From Spirochaetales bacterium UBA6872 (GTDB lineage: Bacteria; Spirochaetota; Spirochaetia; Sphaerochaetales; Sphaerochaetaceae): DNA of 13,265 nt. Of this stretch, positions 7,046-13,265 are shown one piece after another. Each line of letters starts with the position of its first letter. The stretch's first letter is position 1. The stretch spans positions 1 to 13,265 of the forward strand of contig DKCO01000032.1 in assembly GCA_002452215.1 (NCBI GenBank), given 5' to 3'. The notes under the pieces were generated by a model, which was not told the origin of the DNA, ran no database searches, and saw nothing but the letters and a program-made list of their open reading frames with translations. A program made the position numbers and the translations under genes.

Positions 7046-8640
7046 AAGTTTTGCTTAAAAAACAAATGCTTGAGATTTTTCAAGTCTATTTTTACGATGC
7101 CAAGAAGAACAAGGCTAGAACTAAAGTCTCAATAGCCCTGCATTTTCTTCTGTTCTTCTTACTTGTTTTCGGTCTTTTAGGTGGAATTTTCTCATTTCTT
7201 GCTACAAAGCTATGTACTCCAATGCTAACAGCTGACATGGACTGGCTGTACTTCGCTCTAATGGGTCTGATTTCAGCGTTTTTAGGTACATTCGGTAGCA
7301 TCTTCAACACCTATGCCGAACTCTATCTGCCAAAGGACAACGATATGCTTATTTCTATGCCAATTTCACCTTCGACGTTGGTTGTTGCAAGGCTTGCAGG
7401 AGTCTATTTGATTGGGTTACTTTACTCTGCAATTGCCATAGTTCCAGCAGTTTTAGTCTACTGGGCTAGCACAGACATTACATTGCCAACGATTCTAGGT
7501 GGCTTAGATTTGATACTATTGATTTCAATATTTGTATTAACTATATCATGTGCACTTGGGCTTGTAGTGGCCAAAATTAGCCAAAGACTGAAACACAAGA
7601 GCCTGATTACTGTATTAGTTTCATTGTTATTTATCAGCTTATACTATTTTGCAAACTTCAAAGCACAACAACTGATCCAGGATTTGCTCGCTAATGCCAC
7701 GCTTTATGGCACTAGAATAAAAAAAACTGCCTATATTGTGTACCTATTTGGTCGTATTGGCATTGGCGATATAAAGGCATCATTGATTATATCTGCGTTG
7801 GTTGCTATGTTATTTGGACTTATGTGGGTATTGCTTTCTCACAGTTTTTTCCAGCTTTCAACCTCTACTCAAAATGGAGAATGCAGGAAAACCCTAAAAT
7901 TGCGCAATAATAAAAAGAGCATTGATATGGCTTTGCTAGGCAAGGAGCTTTCCCAGTTTTTTGCAAGTCCAATCTACATGCTCAACTGTGCTCTTGGAAC
8001 ATTTCTAATGCCTGTTTGCGCAATTGTCGTGCTGTTGAAGGGCCATAAGCTGTTTAATATATTGGATGAGATGTTTATCGAAATACCAGACAGTGTGCCA
8101 TTATTGTTATGCGTGTTTCTATGTGCTCTTGCTTCCATGAATTTCATGACAGCTCCTTCCATATCACTTGAAGGCAAAAAGCTATGGCTTTTGCTATCGC
8201 TTCCAGTTGAGCCAAGAAAGATTTTCCATGCAAAAATCAATATGCAACTCATTCTTACCATCTTACCATTGCTAATTTGTATTGCGTGTACTGCAGCAAT
8301 TTATCCTATGCATCCATTGAAGGCGTTGATGATTCTTTTTTTTGCTGGCTCTTATTCGCTTCTTATGGCGTTAATAGGCCTATCGCTCGGAGTCAAAATG
8401 CCGACTTTAACTTGGACTAACGAGGTTTTGCCAATTAAACATGGGCGTCCAGTCATAATCATATTATTCGGAGGTATCGGATATACAATACTGCTGTTTG
8501 CTGGTTTTATGATCCTACCTGGATGGATGTTAGGCTTTTGCAAATACATAGGCTGTTTTCTATTTGCAAACCTTTCGCTATCAACATCCGCCTACTTATG
8601 GCTTAGGGGAAAAGGTATTGCCTGTTTTTCAGTTCTTTGA
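7039..8640 (+). CDS. ABC transporter permease, ABC_tran_2-type
   Basis: This 533-residue polytopic membrane protein has about twelve hydrophobic segments. A short cytoplasmic N-terminus precedes the first helices at about 30-56 and 68-90. The cytoplasmic stretch LYLPKDNDMLISMPIS at 95-110 is characteristic of the putative exporter family PF16949. A soluble break with basic residues at about 280-300 (KTLKLRNNKK) divides the two halves, and a second copy of the SLPVEP-type motif lies near residue 390. It forms a transporter with the ATPase encoded immediately upstream, with which it overlaps by seven bases. Direction is most probably export. The substrate is unknown, though related systems handle peptides or lipids. 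Confidence 0.88.
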   Translation: MLKVLLKKQMLEIFQVYFYDAKKNKARTKVSIALHFLLFFLLVFGLLGGIFSFLATKLCTPMLTADMDWLYFALMGLISAFLGTFGSIFNTYAELYLPKDNDMLISMPISPSTLVVARLAGVYLIGLLYSAIAIVPAVLVYWASTDITLPTILGGLDLILLISIFVLTISCALGLVVAKISQRLKHKSLITVLVSLLFISLYYFANFKAQQLIQDLLANATLYGTRIKKTAYIVYLFGRIGIGDIKASLIISALVAMLFGLMWVLLSHSFFQLSTSTQNGECRKTLKLRNNKKSIDMALLGKELSQFFASPIYMLNCALGTFLMPVCAIVVLLKGHKLFNILDEMFIEIPDSVPLLLCVFLCALASMNFMTAPSISLEGKKLWLLLSLPVEPRKIFHAKINMQLILTILPLLICIACTAAIYPMHPLKALMILFFAGSYSLLMALIGLSLGVKMPTLTWTNEVLPIKHGRPVIIILFGGIGYTILLFAGFMILPGWMLGFCKYIGCFLFANLSLSTSAYLWLRGKGIACFSVL

Positions 8641-8650
8641 TGGCAATACC
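8614..8650 (+). terminator. Hairpin at the end of the transporter operon
   Basis: GGTATTGCC (8614-8622) and GGCAATACC (8642-8650) form a perfect nine-pair stem around a 19-base loop that contains the permease stop codon. The downstream tail aaaaaatatttt has only a short T run, so intrinsic termination would be inefficient. The large loop also lowers confidence. Confidence 0.4.
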
Positions 8651-8681
8651 AAAAAATATTTTAGAGAGTGAGCATCGACTA

Positions 8682-8710
8682 TTGACAGGTAACCGTTCGG
8701 TAACTACAAT
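8682..8710 (+). promoter_or_regulatory. Promoter of the TetR gene
   Basis: A perfect -35 TTGACA (8682-8687) and a 5/6 -10 TACAAT (8705-8710) have the ideal 17-base spacer. The start of transcription would be near 8717, and the leader before the ATG about 30 bases. This is the best promoter in the window. Confidence 0.8.
8689..8704. promoter_or_regulatory. Predicted TetR operator inside the promoter spacer
   Basis: GTAACCGTTCGGTAAC is a 16-base palindrome with a single mismatched pair, centred on a perfect ACCG-TT-CGGT core. It fills the spacer between the -35 and -10 boxes except for one base. TetR-family operators commonly have this size and position and are bound by the adjacent regulator. 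Binding here is inferred from placement and symmetry. Confidence 0.68.
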
Positions 8711-8746
8711 AATGCCATCACTCTTTTACTAAGGGAGCTAAAAATA

Positions 8747-9391
8747 ATGTCTGAGAGCACAAAACAGCGAATATTGGAAATATCACTTGAGTTGTTTGCC
8801 AGAAATGGCTACCTCGGGACATCAATGAGTGATATTGCTATGCAACTGGGATTTACGAAAGCGGCTTTATACAAGCACTATGCCAGCAAGCAGGAAATAT
8901 TGGACAAAATCGTAGAGAGAATGAACAGGATGGACTATGAGCGTGCAGAACTCTATGATATGCCGGAGACTGAACCGGATGGATTTGCAGAAGCTTATAT
9001 GAACACACCTGTTCAAAAGATCCGAACATACAGCATGGCACAATTTGACCATTGGACAAAAGAACCTTTCTCATCCAATTTCCGCAAAATGCTGACTCTG
9101 GAACAATACCATGACCAGAGGCTTGCAAAGCTTCATCACGACTATTTGGCCGGTGGTCCATTAGAATACATGGCGGCAATCTTTCGCAAGCTGACAGATT
9201 CCGATGAGGATGCGATGCAATTGGCACTTCAATTCTATGGTCCAATGTATCTACTCTACAGCGTCTATGATTATGCGGATGACAAAGATTCTGTTTCTTC
9301 ATTGCTAGCCATGCACATTGACCAGTTTATTTGCAAGATAGAATCTGGATATAGAAAAAACTACATAAAAATGAAAGATATCAAAGAATAA
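8747..9391 (+). CDS. TetR-family transcriptional repressor
   Basis: This 214-residue protein has a TetR-type N-terminal DNA-binding domain. Residues 7-25 (RILEISLELFARNGYLGTS) and the helix-turn-helix at about 27-47, including DIAMQLGFTKAALYKHYASK, match the family closely. The C-terminal 160 residues are helical and would form the dimerisation and ligand pocket, which does not identify a ligand. GGGAG (8733-8737) lies nine bases before the ATG. A palindrome in its own promoter points to autorepression. The flavodoxin-like gene starts 13 bases after its stop, so the regulator leads an operon of redox genes and probably controls it. Confidence 0.92.
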   Translation: MSESTKQRILEISLELFARNGYLGTSMSDIAMQLGFTKAALYKHYASKQEILDKIVERMNRMDYERAELYDMPETEPDGFAEAYMNTPVQKIRTYSMAQFDHWTKEPFSSNFRKMLTLEQYHDQRLAKLHHDYLAGGPLEYMAAIFRKLTDSDEDAMQLALQFYGPMYLLYSVYDYADDKDSVSSLLAMHIDQFICKIESGYRKNYIKMKDIKE

Positions 9392-9404
9392 AACGAGGAT
9401 TCTT

Positions 9405-9911
9405 ATGGATGCTATTATTTACAAATCAAATACTGGTAGTACAGAGCAATATGCCAAGTTATTAGCGCTGGAGACAGGACTTCCTGCATATCCCTATAGT
9501 GAAGCTAAAAAGCGAGTTGCAACGAACAAAGAGATAATTTATCTTGGCTGGATTATGGCAGGATCCGTCAAAGGCTATGCAAAGGTCGCAAGACAATATC
9601 ATGTACGCGCTGTGTGCGCCGTAGGCATGGGGCAGACTGGAACACAAACAAAAAATGTGCGAGCAAAATCGGCAATTCCAGCCAGCATTCCACTTTTTAC
9701 GTTGCAAGGCAACCTTAGTTTTGACAAATTGCATGGCTTTTATAAAGTCATGATTGCAATCATGATTAAGACTGTTGGCAAAAGTCTTGCCTCAAAAACA
9801 GAACGAACACCTGAAGAAGAGGACATGCTTGACATTATGCTTCATGGCACAAACCGTATAAAGACAGAAAATCTAGGCGCTATACTTGATTGGTACAACG
9901 CAAAAAAATAG
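9405..9911 (+). CDS. Flavodoxin-domain protein
   Basis: A 168-residue protein of the Flavodoxin_5 type. The N-terminal strand and phosphate loop IIYKSNTGSTEQYAK (residues 4-18) should bind the FMN phosphate. The second strand IIYLGWIMAG (about 43-52) and the third VCAVGMGQTGT follow the flavodoxin fold order. Members carry electrons or act as protoporphyrinogen-oxidase-like or quinone-reducing flavoproteins. Nothing here decides between these. CGAGG lies about ten bases upstream, and the gene follows the TetR gene by 13 bases. The stop is 18 bases before the zinc-ribbon gene. Cytoplasmic location is expected because there is no signal or membrane segment. Confidence 0.85.
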   Translation: MDAIIYKSNTGSTEQYAKLLALETGLPAYPYSEAKKRVATNKEIIYLGWIMAGSVKGYAKVARQYHVRAVCAVGMGQTGTQTKNVRAKSAIPASIPLFTLQGNLSFDKLHGFYKVMIAIMIKTVGKSLASKTERTPEEEDMLDIMLHGTNRIKTENLGAILDWYNAKK

Positions 9912-9929
9912 AAATAGGAGAATTTGATT

Positions 9930-10145
9930 ATGCTATGTCCAATATGTGGAAAAGAAATGAGAAAAGGCTATTTGTTCAGTAGCAAAGATGGGGCTTTCAG
10001 CTTCGCAAATGAAGTGCCTAGAGCATTTGAAAACGCCAAGAACGCAGATGGTTTTGTAAAGCTCACAACTCTGAAAATCGGAGGTCGAACGAGCATTGAA
10101 GCTTGCTGTTGCGACAATTGCAAGACAGTTTTGCTTCATTATTGA
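9930..10145 (+). CDS. Small zinc-ribbon protein, DUF6487-like
   Basis: A 71-residue protein with two cysteine pairs: CPICGKEMRKGYL at the N-terminus (Cys3 and Cys6) and CCCDNC near the C-terminus. These would form a zinc ribbon. The pattern and length resemble the DUF6487 (PF20097) proteins of Clostridia, whose function is unknown. I start at ATG 9930 rather than TTG 9924, because ATAGGAG (9914-9920) is nine bases from the ATG but only three from the TTG, and family members start close to the first CxxC. It is in the same operon as the flavodoxin gene upstream. Confidence 0.8.
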   Translation: MLCPICGKEMRKGYLFSSKDGAFSFANEVPRAFENAKNADGFVKLTTLKIGGRTSIEACCCDNCKTVLLHY

Positions 10146-10167
10146 TCCATGAATACTTTAAAATCTA

Positions 10168-10183
10168 TTGAAGAGATCTTCAA
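10168..10183. repeat. Palindrome between the zinc-ribbon and membrane-protein genes
   Basis: TTGAAGA-GA-TCTTCAA is a perfect 7+7 inverted repeat with a two-base centre. The two-base centre suits a protein-binding site better than an RNA hairpin. It could be an operator or simply a chance A+T-rich palindrome. Confidence 0.4.
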
Positions 10184-10210
10184 AGTAAAAAACAAAAGCA
10201 GGGCATAAAA

Positions 10211-10636
10211 ATGCAAACAGTCATGAATCTCTATTTTGGAAATGCAACAATAACTATTACATCTTTGATGATTCTTGTGCTGATAGGCTTAATCACCTGG
10301 TCGATATTAGACCGTGCAAGTATTAACAATTGGGGGCTCAGAAGCGCACTCTTGCTATTGTTTGGGCTGGTTGTTTGTTGTTTTGCTGCGGCACGCGATG
10401 GACTTGACAAAACCATCCAGCACTCGATTGATGGCAATTTTGAGCCAGGGCTGTTTAATCTTGTCAGCATACCAACAATCGTCGGCTGTTTAGGTGCATT
10501 GCTGATCATAATTGCTGCCATTGCTACACCTATGGCAAAAACCCAACGCTCGCGCAAGCTTTGGTTCTACACAATGTCATGTGGTGTACTGATAAAAATA
10601 GTGACAACAGAAATCGCTCGAATCATTTTTCTGTAG
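10211..10636 (+). CDS. Small four-helix membrane protein, unknown function
   Basis: This 141-residue hydrophobic protein has predicted helices at about 16-33, 43-60, 85-108 and 120-139. A polar loop between helices 2 and 3 carries AARDGLDKTIQHS. I do not recognise the family. A weak AGGG lies about seven bases before the ATG, and further ATG codons nearby leave the start slightly uncertain. It is 65 bases downstream of the zinc-ribbon gene on the same strand and is followed by the iron-sulfur flavoprotein. It could be a membrane partner of the redox proteins, but the only support is neighbourhood. Confidence 0.68.
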   Translation: MQTVMNLYFGNATITITSLMILVLIGLITWSILDRASINNWGLRSALLLLFGLVVCCFAAARDGLDKTIQHSIDGNFEPGLFNLVSIPTIVGCLGALLIIIAAIATPMAKTQRSRKLWFYTMSCGVLIKIVTTEIARIIFL

Positions 10637-10677
10637 AAAAAAATAAAAGAAATCATTTAGCTATATGCCTTAGTACT

Positions 10678-10702
10678 AATGCATTTTATCAAGTTATGCA
10701 TT
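10678..10702. repeat. Inverted repeat before the iron-sulfur flavoprotein gene
   Basis: AATGCAT (10678-10684) and ATGCATT (10696-10702) are a perfect seven-base inverted repeat around 11 bases, followed by catttttg. It may be a weak terminator or attenuator after the membrane-protein gene. The stem is short and A+T rich. Confidence 0.35.
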
Positions 10703-10728
10703 CATTTTTGAAAGAAGGAAGCAAAATA

Positions 10729-11436
10729 ATGAATATCACAGCCATATACTCCACCGGCCGAAAGGCTCAATCATGCTCTTACAACATCGCCCAATTGCTT
10801 ATAAAAAAGCTTTTAGCCAATGGAAAGCTTTTTGAGTTTCAATTGCCACGGGATATGCCACATGTATGCCTAGGATGCTACGCTTGCATCAATGGCCAAG
10901 AACAAAAATGCGGTGGCACCCCTGCCCTGACTCATATCATTACAGCCATGAAGCACTCGGATCTGATCATCTTTTGCACACCGACTTATGTATTCCATGT
11001 TCCAGGGCAAATGAAGACATTGCTGGATCATTTCGCTTACCGTTGGATTGTACATCGTCCAGATCTATCTTTCATGAAAAAGCAAGCAATCATAATCAAT
11101 ACTGCAGCCGGAGGAGGAATGAAATCAACTGCTAAGGACATCAAAGACAGCACTGACCATTGGGGGATTGCTCGAACCTACACCATCTCACAAATGGTTT
11201 GGGATTACGACTGGACAAATCTACCTGCGTCGTTTTGCAAATCAGCGCAAAAAAAGGTCGAATGCACAGCTCGCAAAATAATGCGACATGCTAAAAACTT
11301 AACGCCATCTTTCAAAGTTAAGTGCCTGTTTATGTTGTATCAGTTCTTGCATAGAAAACAAAAAATGTCCGCAGTAGATGATGCCTATTGGAAGGAGAAA
11401 GAGTATGTCACAGGAAAACCCTGGAAGCAGAATTAA
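10729..11436 (+). CDS. Iron-sulfur flavoprotein / NADPH-dependent FMN reductase-family protein
   Basis: A 235-residue flavodoxin-fold oxidoreductase. The N-terminal strand ITAIYSTGRKAQSCSYNIAQ is the FMN phosphate-binding loop region. Cys47, Cys50, Cys53 and Cys61 form a compact CX2CX2CX7C cluster motif. That spacing lies within the CX2CX2CX4-7C pattern known for the 4Fe-4S cluster of Isf-type iron-sulfur flavoproteins. FCTPTYVFHVPGQMKTLLDHF is the conserved second FMN loop. The C-terminal 70 residues are basic and probably helical. The frame is open back to 10561, but AAGGA (10715-10719) nine bases before ATG 10729 and the family N-terminus fix the start. Cytoplasmic electron transfer is likely; donor and acceptor are unknown. 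Confidence 0.85.
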   Translation: MNITAIYSTGRKAQSCSYNIAQLLIKKLLANGKLFEFQLPRDMPHVCLGCYACINGQEQKCGGTPALTHIITAMKHSDLIIFCTPTYVFHVPGQMKTLLDHFAYRWIVHRPDLSFMKKQAIIINTAAGGGMKSTAKDIKDSTDHWGIARTYTISQMVWDYDWTNLPASFCKSAQKKVECTARKIMRHAKNLTPSFKVKCLFMLYQFLHRKQKMSAVDDAYWKEKEYVTGKPWKQN

Positions 11437-12087
11437 TCATCAGACAGACAAGTTCAGGCAACAAAAAAGATTTGGTAGTATACGTCCATGGAAAGGATGG
11501 CTCAACTCGGGAATCTGAGCACTACAAAGCACTTTTCACAAATCATGAGATTATTGGGTTTGATTATTTTTGCAAAACACCATGGGATGCAAAGAAAGAG
11601 TTTTTTGCATTCTTTGCCGCAAAGAAAAAGCTATTCGACCATATCGTCTTGATTGCAAACAGCATCGGTGCATTCTTTGCATTCTCATCTTTGGATGAAA
11701 ATTTAGTCGATGTGGCTTACTTGATATCTCCAATTGTGGATATTGAAAGCTTGATTTACAAAATGATGCAAAGGTCGAATATAACAGAAAAGGAGCTTGC
11801 CGAAAAACGGGAAATCTCCACAGCTTTCGGATAAACGCTGTCTTGGGATTATCTATGTTATGTAAGATGCCATCCGATTACCTGAAATGTTCATACGTGC
11901 ATCATGTATGGCGGGCACGACAGTCTTACAGCAATGGAAACAATATCCGAAATTTGCAAAACAATACCATGCAAATCTTACGATTATGCCTCAGGGAGAG
12001 CATTGGTTCCTTACTGAAAAGCAGATGAGTTTCCTCGACAAATGGATTACGGAAAACCAATTTACAAGAGCTAGTCAAAACAGATGA
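11388..12087 (+). pseudogene. Alpha/beta hydrolase pseudogene (two nonsense codons and one frameshift)
   Basis: One hydrolase can be reassembled across the interruptions. The first part carries LVVYVHGKDGS (oxyanion-hole strand) and the nucleophile elbow ANSIG. It stops at TAA 11832-11834. The same frame continues with TLSWDYLCYVRCHPIT, meets TGA at 11883-11885, and resumes with IMYGGHDSLTAMETISE (acid-residue strand). One extra base near 11950-11952 shifts the frame. The +1 frame then gives FAKQYHANLTIMPQGEHWF, with the catalytic His, and ends at TGA 12085-12087. All three triad positions are visible, so the gene decayed recently. The start is unclear: the frame begins at TTG 11388 and overlaps the flavoprotein gene. 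The well-placed ATG 11404 after AAGGAG is in another frame, so an N-terminal frameshift is also possible. Confidence 0.85.
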
Positions 12088-12123
12088 TACTTCAATGTAT
12101 TCAGTTTCGAAATAGGAAGGAAA

Positions 12124-12945
12124 ATGGATTTGGAAAAGTTGCATGAATATATTCAAAAAAAATGGTCGAATATTTGCCAGATAGAGGTGCTCCAGGATGG
12201 AGATGAAATCTATCATGCAGAATGGAACAACTTTGTTCAAGAAGATTGTGTCCATATCGCATCAGCAACAAAAAGTATCATATCGCTTCTTATTGGCATT
12301 GCAATTGACCATAGAATGATCGGAAACGTAAATGATCGAGTACTATCATACTTTCCACAATACTCGGTCAAACGTGGTGAAAAGACAATCTCTGATGTAA
12401 CGATAAAACATCTGCTGACAATGCGGGCACCATACAAGGGGCACGGCGAGCCATGGACGAAAGTATGCGGGAGCGACGACTGGACGAAAGCATCTCTTGA
12501 TTTTTTAGGCGGAAAAGCTGGTATTAGCGATAAATTTGATTATAAAACAGTTTGCCTACACATTCTCTCCGGTATTCTTTCCAAGGCTACTGGGATGAAA
12601 ACAGTGGACTTTGCAAATGAATACCTGTTCCACCCTCTTGGCATAGTCAAACACGAGAATTTTTATACCACGACCGCGCAAGAACACAAGTTGTTCATAA
12701 CGGACAAAACACCCAGAAAACCTGTATGGCTTTCCGATTTGCATGGATTGGCAACTGCAGGCTATGGTTTATGCATCAGTGCCCTTGATATGACAAAGAT
12801 TGCTCAACTTTGCTTGAAAGAAGGCGAAATTAATAGATTTCAAGTCATTTCCTCGCAATGGATTGATGAAATGCTTTCTCCGCGCTTGGTCGAACATGGC
12901 TTTTTCACTGGAAGTTTTGGTTCAATCACAATTTTTGTGGGATAA
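12124..12945 (+). pseudogene. Serine hydrolase (beta-lactamase/penicillin-binding-like), C-terminus lost
   Basis: The open frame encodes 273 residues of a class-C-beta-lactamase-like serine hydrolase. The nucleophile motif SATK is at 47-50, with IASATKSIISLLIG around it. The second-motif region FDYKTVCLHILSGIL is at 138-152 (Tyr140), and LATAGYGLCISALDM at about 209-223 is also typical. It ends in GSFGSITIFVG where relatives continue for roughly 50 more residues with the third active-site motif. After about 12925 the second frame gives QFLWDKGKAVEIK, which looks like the missing continuation, so a frameshift is likely. The insertion sequence then begins at 12969. AGGA is six bases before the ATG. 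It lies 36 bases after the hydrolase pseudogene and is itself probably non-functional. Confidence 0.75.
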
Positions 12946-12960
12946 GGGAAAAGCAGTTGA

Positions 12961-12968
12961 AATAAAAA
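12961..12968 (+). repeat. Candidate target-site duplication (left copy)
   Basis: AATAAAAA immediately precedes the first base of the predicted insertion-sequence end. ISL3-family elements usually duplicate eight bases, often A+T rich. The matching right copy would lie outside the window. Confidence 0.35.
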
Positions 12969-13017
12969 GGGTCGTTGCCTAAAGTTTTAGTAGCAAAAAA
13001 AAACGGAGTAACGACCC
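12969..13017 (+). promoter_or_regulatory. Hairpin between the IS end and the transposase start
   Basis: GGGTCGTT (12969-12976) and AACGACCC (13010-13017) are perfectly complementary and enclose a run of nine A residues and the GGAG ribosome binding site (13005-13008). Transcripts entering from outside would fold this stem just before the TTG start. That could act as a block on transposase translation from read-through RNA, or as a terminator. Confidence 0.55.
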
Positions 13018-13019
13018 AA

Positions 13020-13265
13020 TTGAACAATATCACATTGCCATCAGAATTGAAAGGCTTTATCAACACAAACACGGAAGAAGGCACAACGGCGGCGGATAGG
13101 AAGATCTACTTGATAAGGGGCAAGCTCGACACATCGGAGCAGATATGCCCAATCTGTGGCTCTAGGATGCATGTGCACAACACATACGACACGCTTCTGA
13201 GCCATCTGCCATTTGGAGGCAGCCTGTCGGCAGTAGGCTTTCCGAAGCATCGCTACCATTGCCCG
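13020..13265 (+). CDS. ISL3-family transposase, N-terminal part
   Basis: Eighty-two codons run from a TTG start to the window end without a stop. The N-terminal zinc-binding domain typical of ISL3 transposases is visible: ICPICGS with Cys43 and Cys46, the HVHNTYDT strand, LSHLPFGG, and HRYHCP with Cys81 as the start of the second cysteine pair. The TTG is preceded by GGAG at 13005-13008, 11 bases upstream, and no in-frame ATG or GTG lies between. The catalytic DDE domain would follow outside the window, so integrity cannot be judged. Confidence 0.85.
   Translation, partial: MNNITLPSELKGFINTNTEEGTTAADRKIYLIRGKLDTSEQICPICGSRMHVHNTYDTLLSHLPFGGSLSAVGFPKHRYHCP

Larger units (their letters stand above)
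12969..13265 (+). mobile_element. ISL3-family insertion sequence, left end (partial)
   Basis: The element appears to start at GGGTCGTTGCC (12969), a sequence of the kind found at ISL3-family ends, and contains the transposase start. The right end is beyond the window. Base composition in the element is visibly richer in G+C than the flanking genes, consistent with recent arrival. It sits directly behind two broken genes. Confidence 0.7.

Noticed and set aside
8853..9302. Minus-strand frame of 149 codons opposite the TetR gene.
   Set aside because: The TetR domain on the plus strand is unambiguous; the opposite translation is rich in Cys and His without any family pattern.
10561..10728. N-terminal extension of the iron-sulfur flavoprotein from GTG/TTG-type codon 10561.
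   Set aside because: It overlaps the membrane-protein gene and a good ribosome binding site precedes ATG 10729.
11298..11326. Inverted repeat ACTTAAC/GTTAAGT within the flavoprotein gene.
   Set aside because: It lies inside coding sequence, has a 13-base loop, and no sign of function; likely chance.
1..13265. CRISPR array, tRNA or rRNA genes, toxin-antitoxin pair, prophage or defence system.
   Set aside because: No regularly spaced repeats, no recognisable tRNA or rRNA sequence, and no gene with a convincing defence, toxin or phage domain was seen.

Overview
The window reads as an A+T-rich bacterial chromosome segment of accessory character. The N-terminal lipoprotein signal of the first gene has the loose lipobox (serine just before the cysteine) common in spirochaetes, and its beta-helix body resembles lipoproteins of Treponema-like host-associated spirochaetes. 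Many other genes (YoaP-type acetyltransferase, DUF2975-like membrane protein, ABC_tran_2-type exporter, DUF6487-like zinc ribbon) are families best known from gut Clostridia. My best guess is a gut or rumen Treponema-like spirochaete carrying Firmicute-type genes. This is inference, not a species call.

Layout. 148-1620 (+) is a surface lipoprotein whose start codon runs straight into an 11-unit GA repeat, a strong phase-variation candidate. Convergent to it across a shared hairpin are two minus-strand genes: a low-molecular-weight protein tyrosine phosphatase (2690-2238) and a coiled-coil membrane protein (2195-1656). 2921-3421 (+) is a winged-helix regulator with a good promoter and a palindrome on its -35 box. 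3422-3801 has no intact gene but holds an open, unrecognised remnant frame. 3802-4548 (GNAT-YoaP) and 4564-5112 (membrane protein) form a tight pair. They are followed by a leucine-carboxylmethyltransferase-family SAM enzyme (5195-6139) and an ABC exporter ATPase/permease pair (6332-8640).

8747 onward is a same-strand cluster: a TetR regulator whose predicted operator exactly fills its own promoter spacer, a flavodoxin-domain protein, a zinc-ribbon protein, a four-helix membrane protein and an iron-sulfur flavoprotein. It continues into an alpha/beta hydrolase broken by two stops and one frameshift (11388-12087), then a serine hydrolase that loses its C-terminus by frameshift (12124-12945). 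An ISL3-like insertion sequence begins at about 12969 and runs off the window. The right end is therefore a decaying operon tail next to a mobile element.

The gene order suggests a TetR-controlled flavin/iron-sulfur redox module, but no substrate can be read from the sequence. I did not find a clear new defence or biosynthetic system. The strongest candidates for new biology are the GA-tract lipoprotein switch, the operator-in-spacer TetR promoter, and the hairpin over the start region of the IS transposase. No tRNA, rRNA or CRISPR array was seen.
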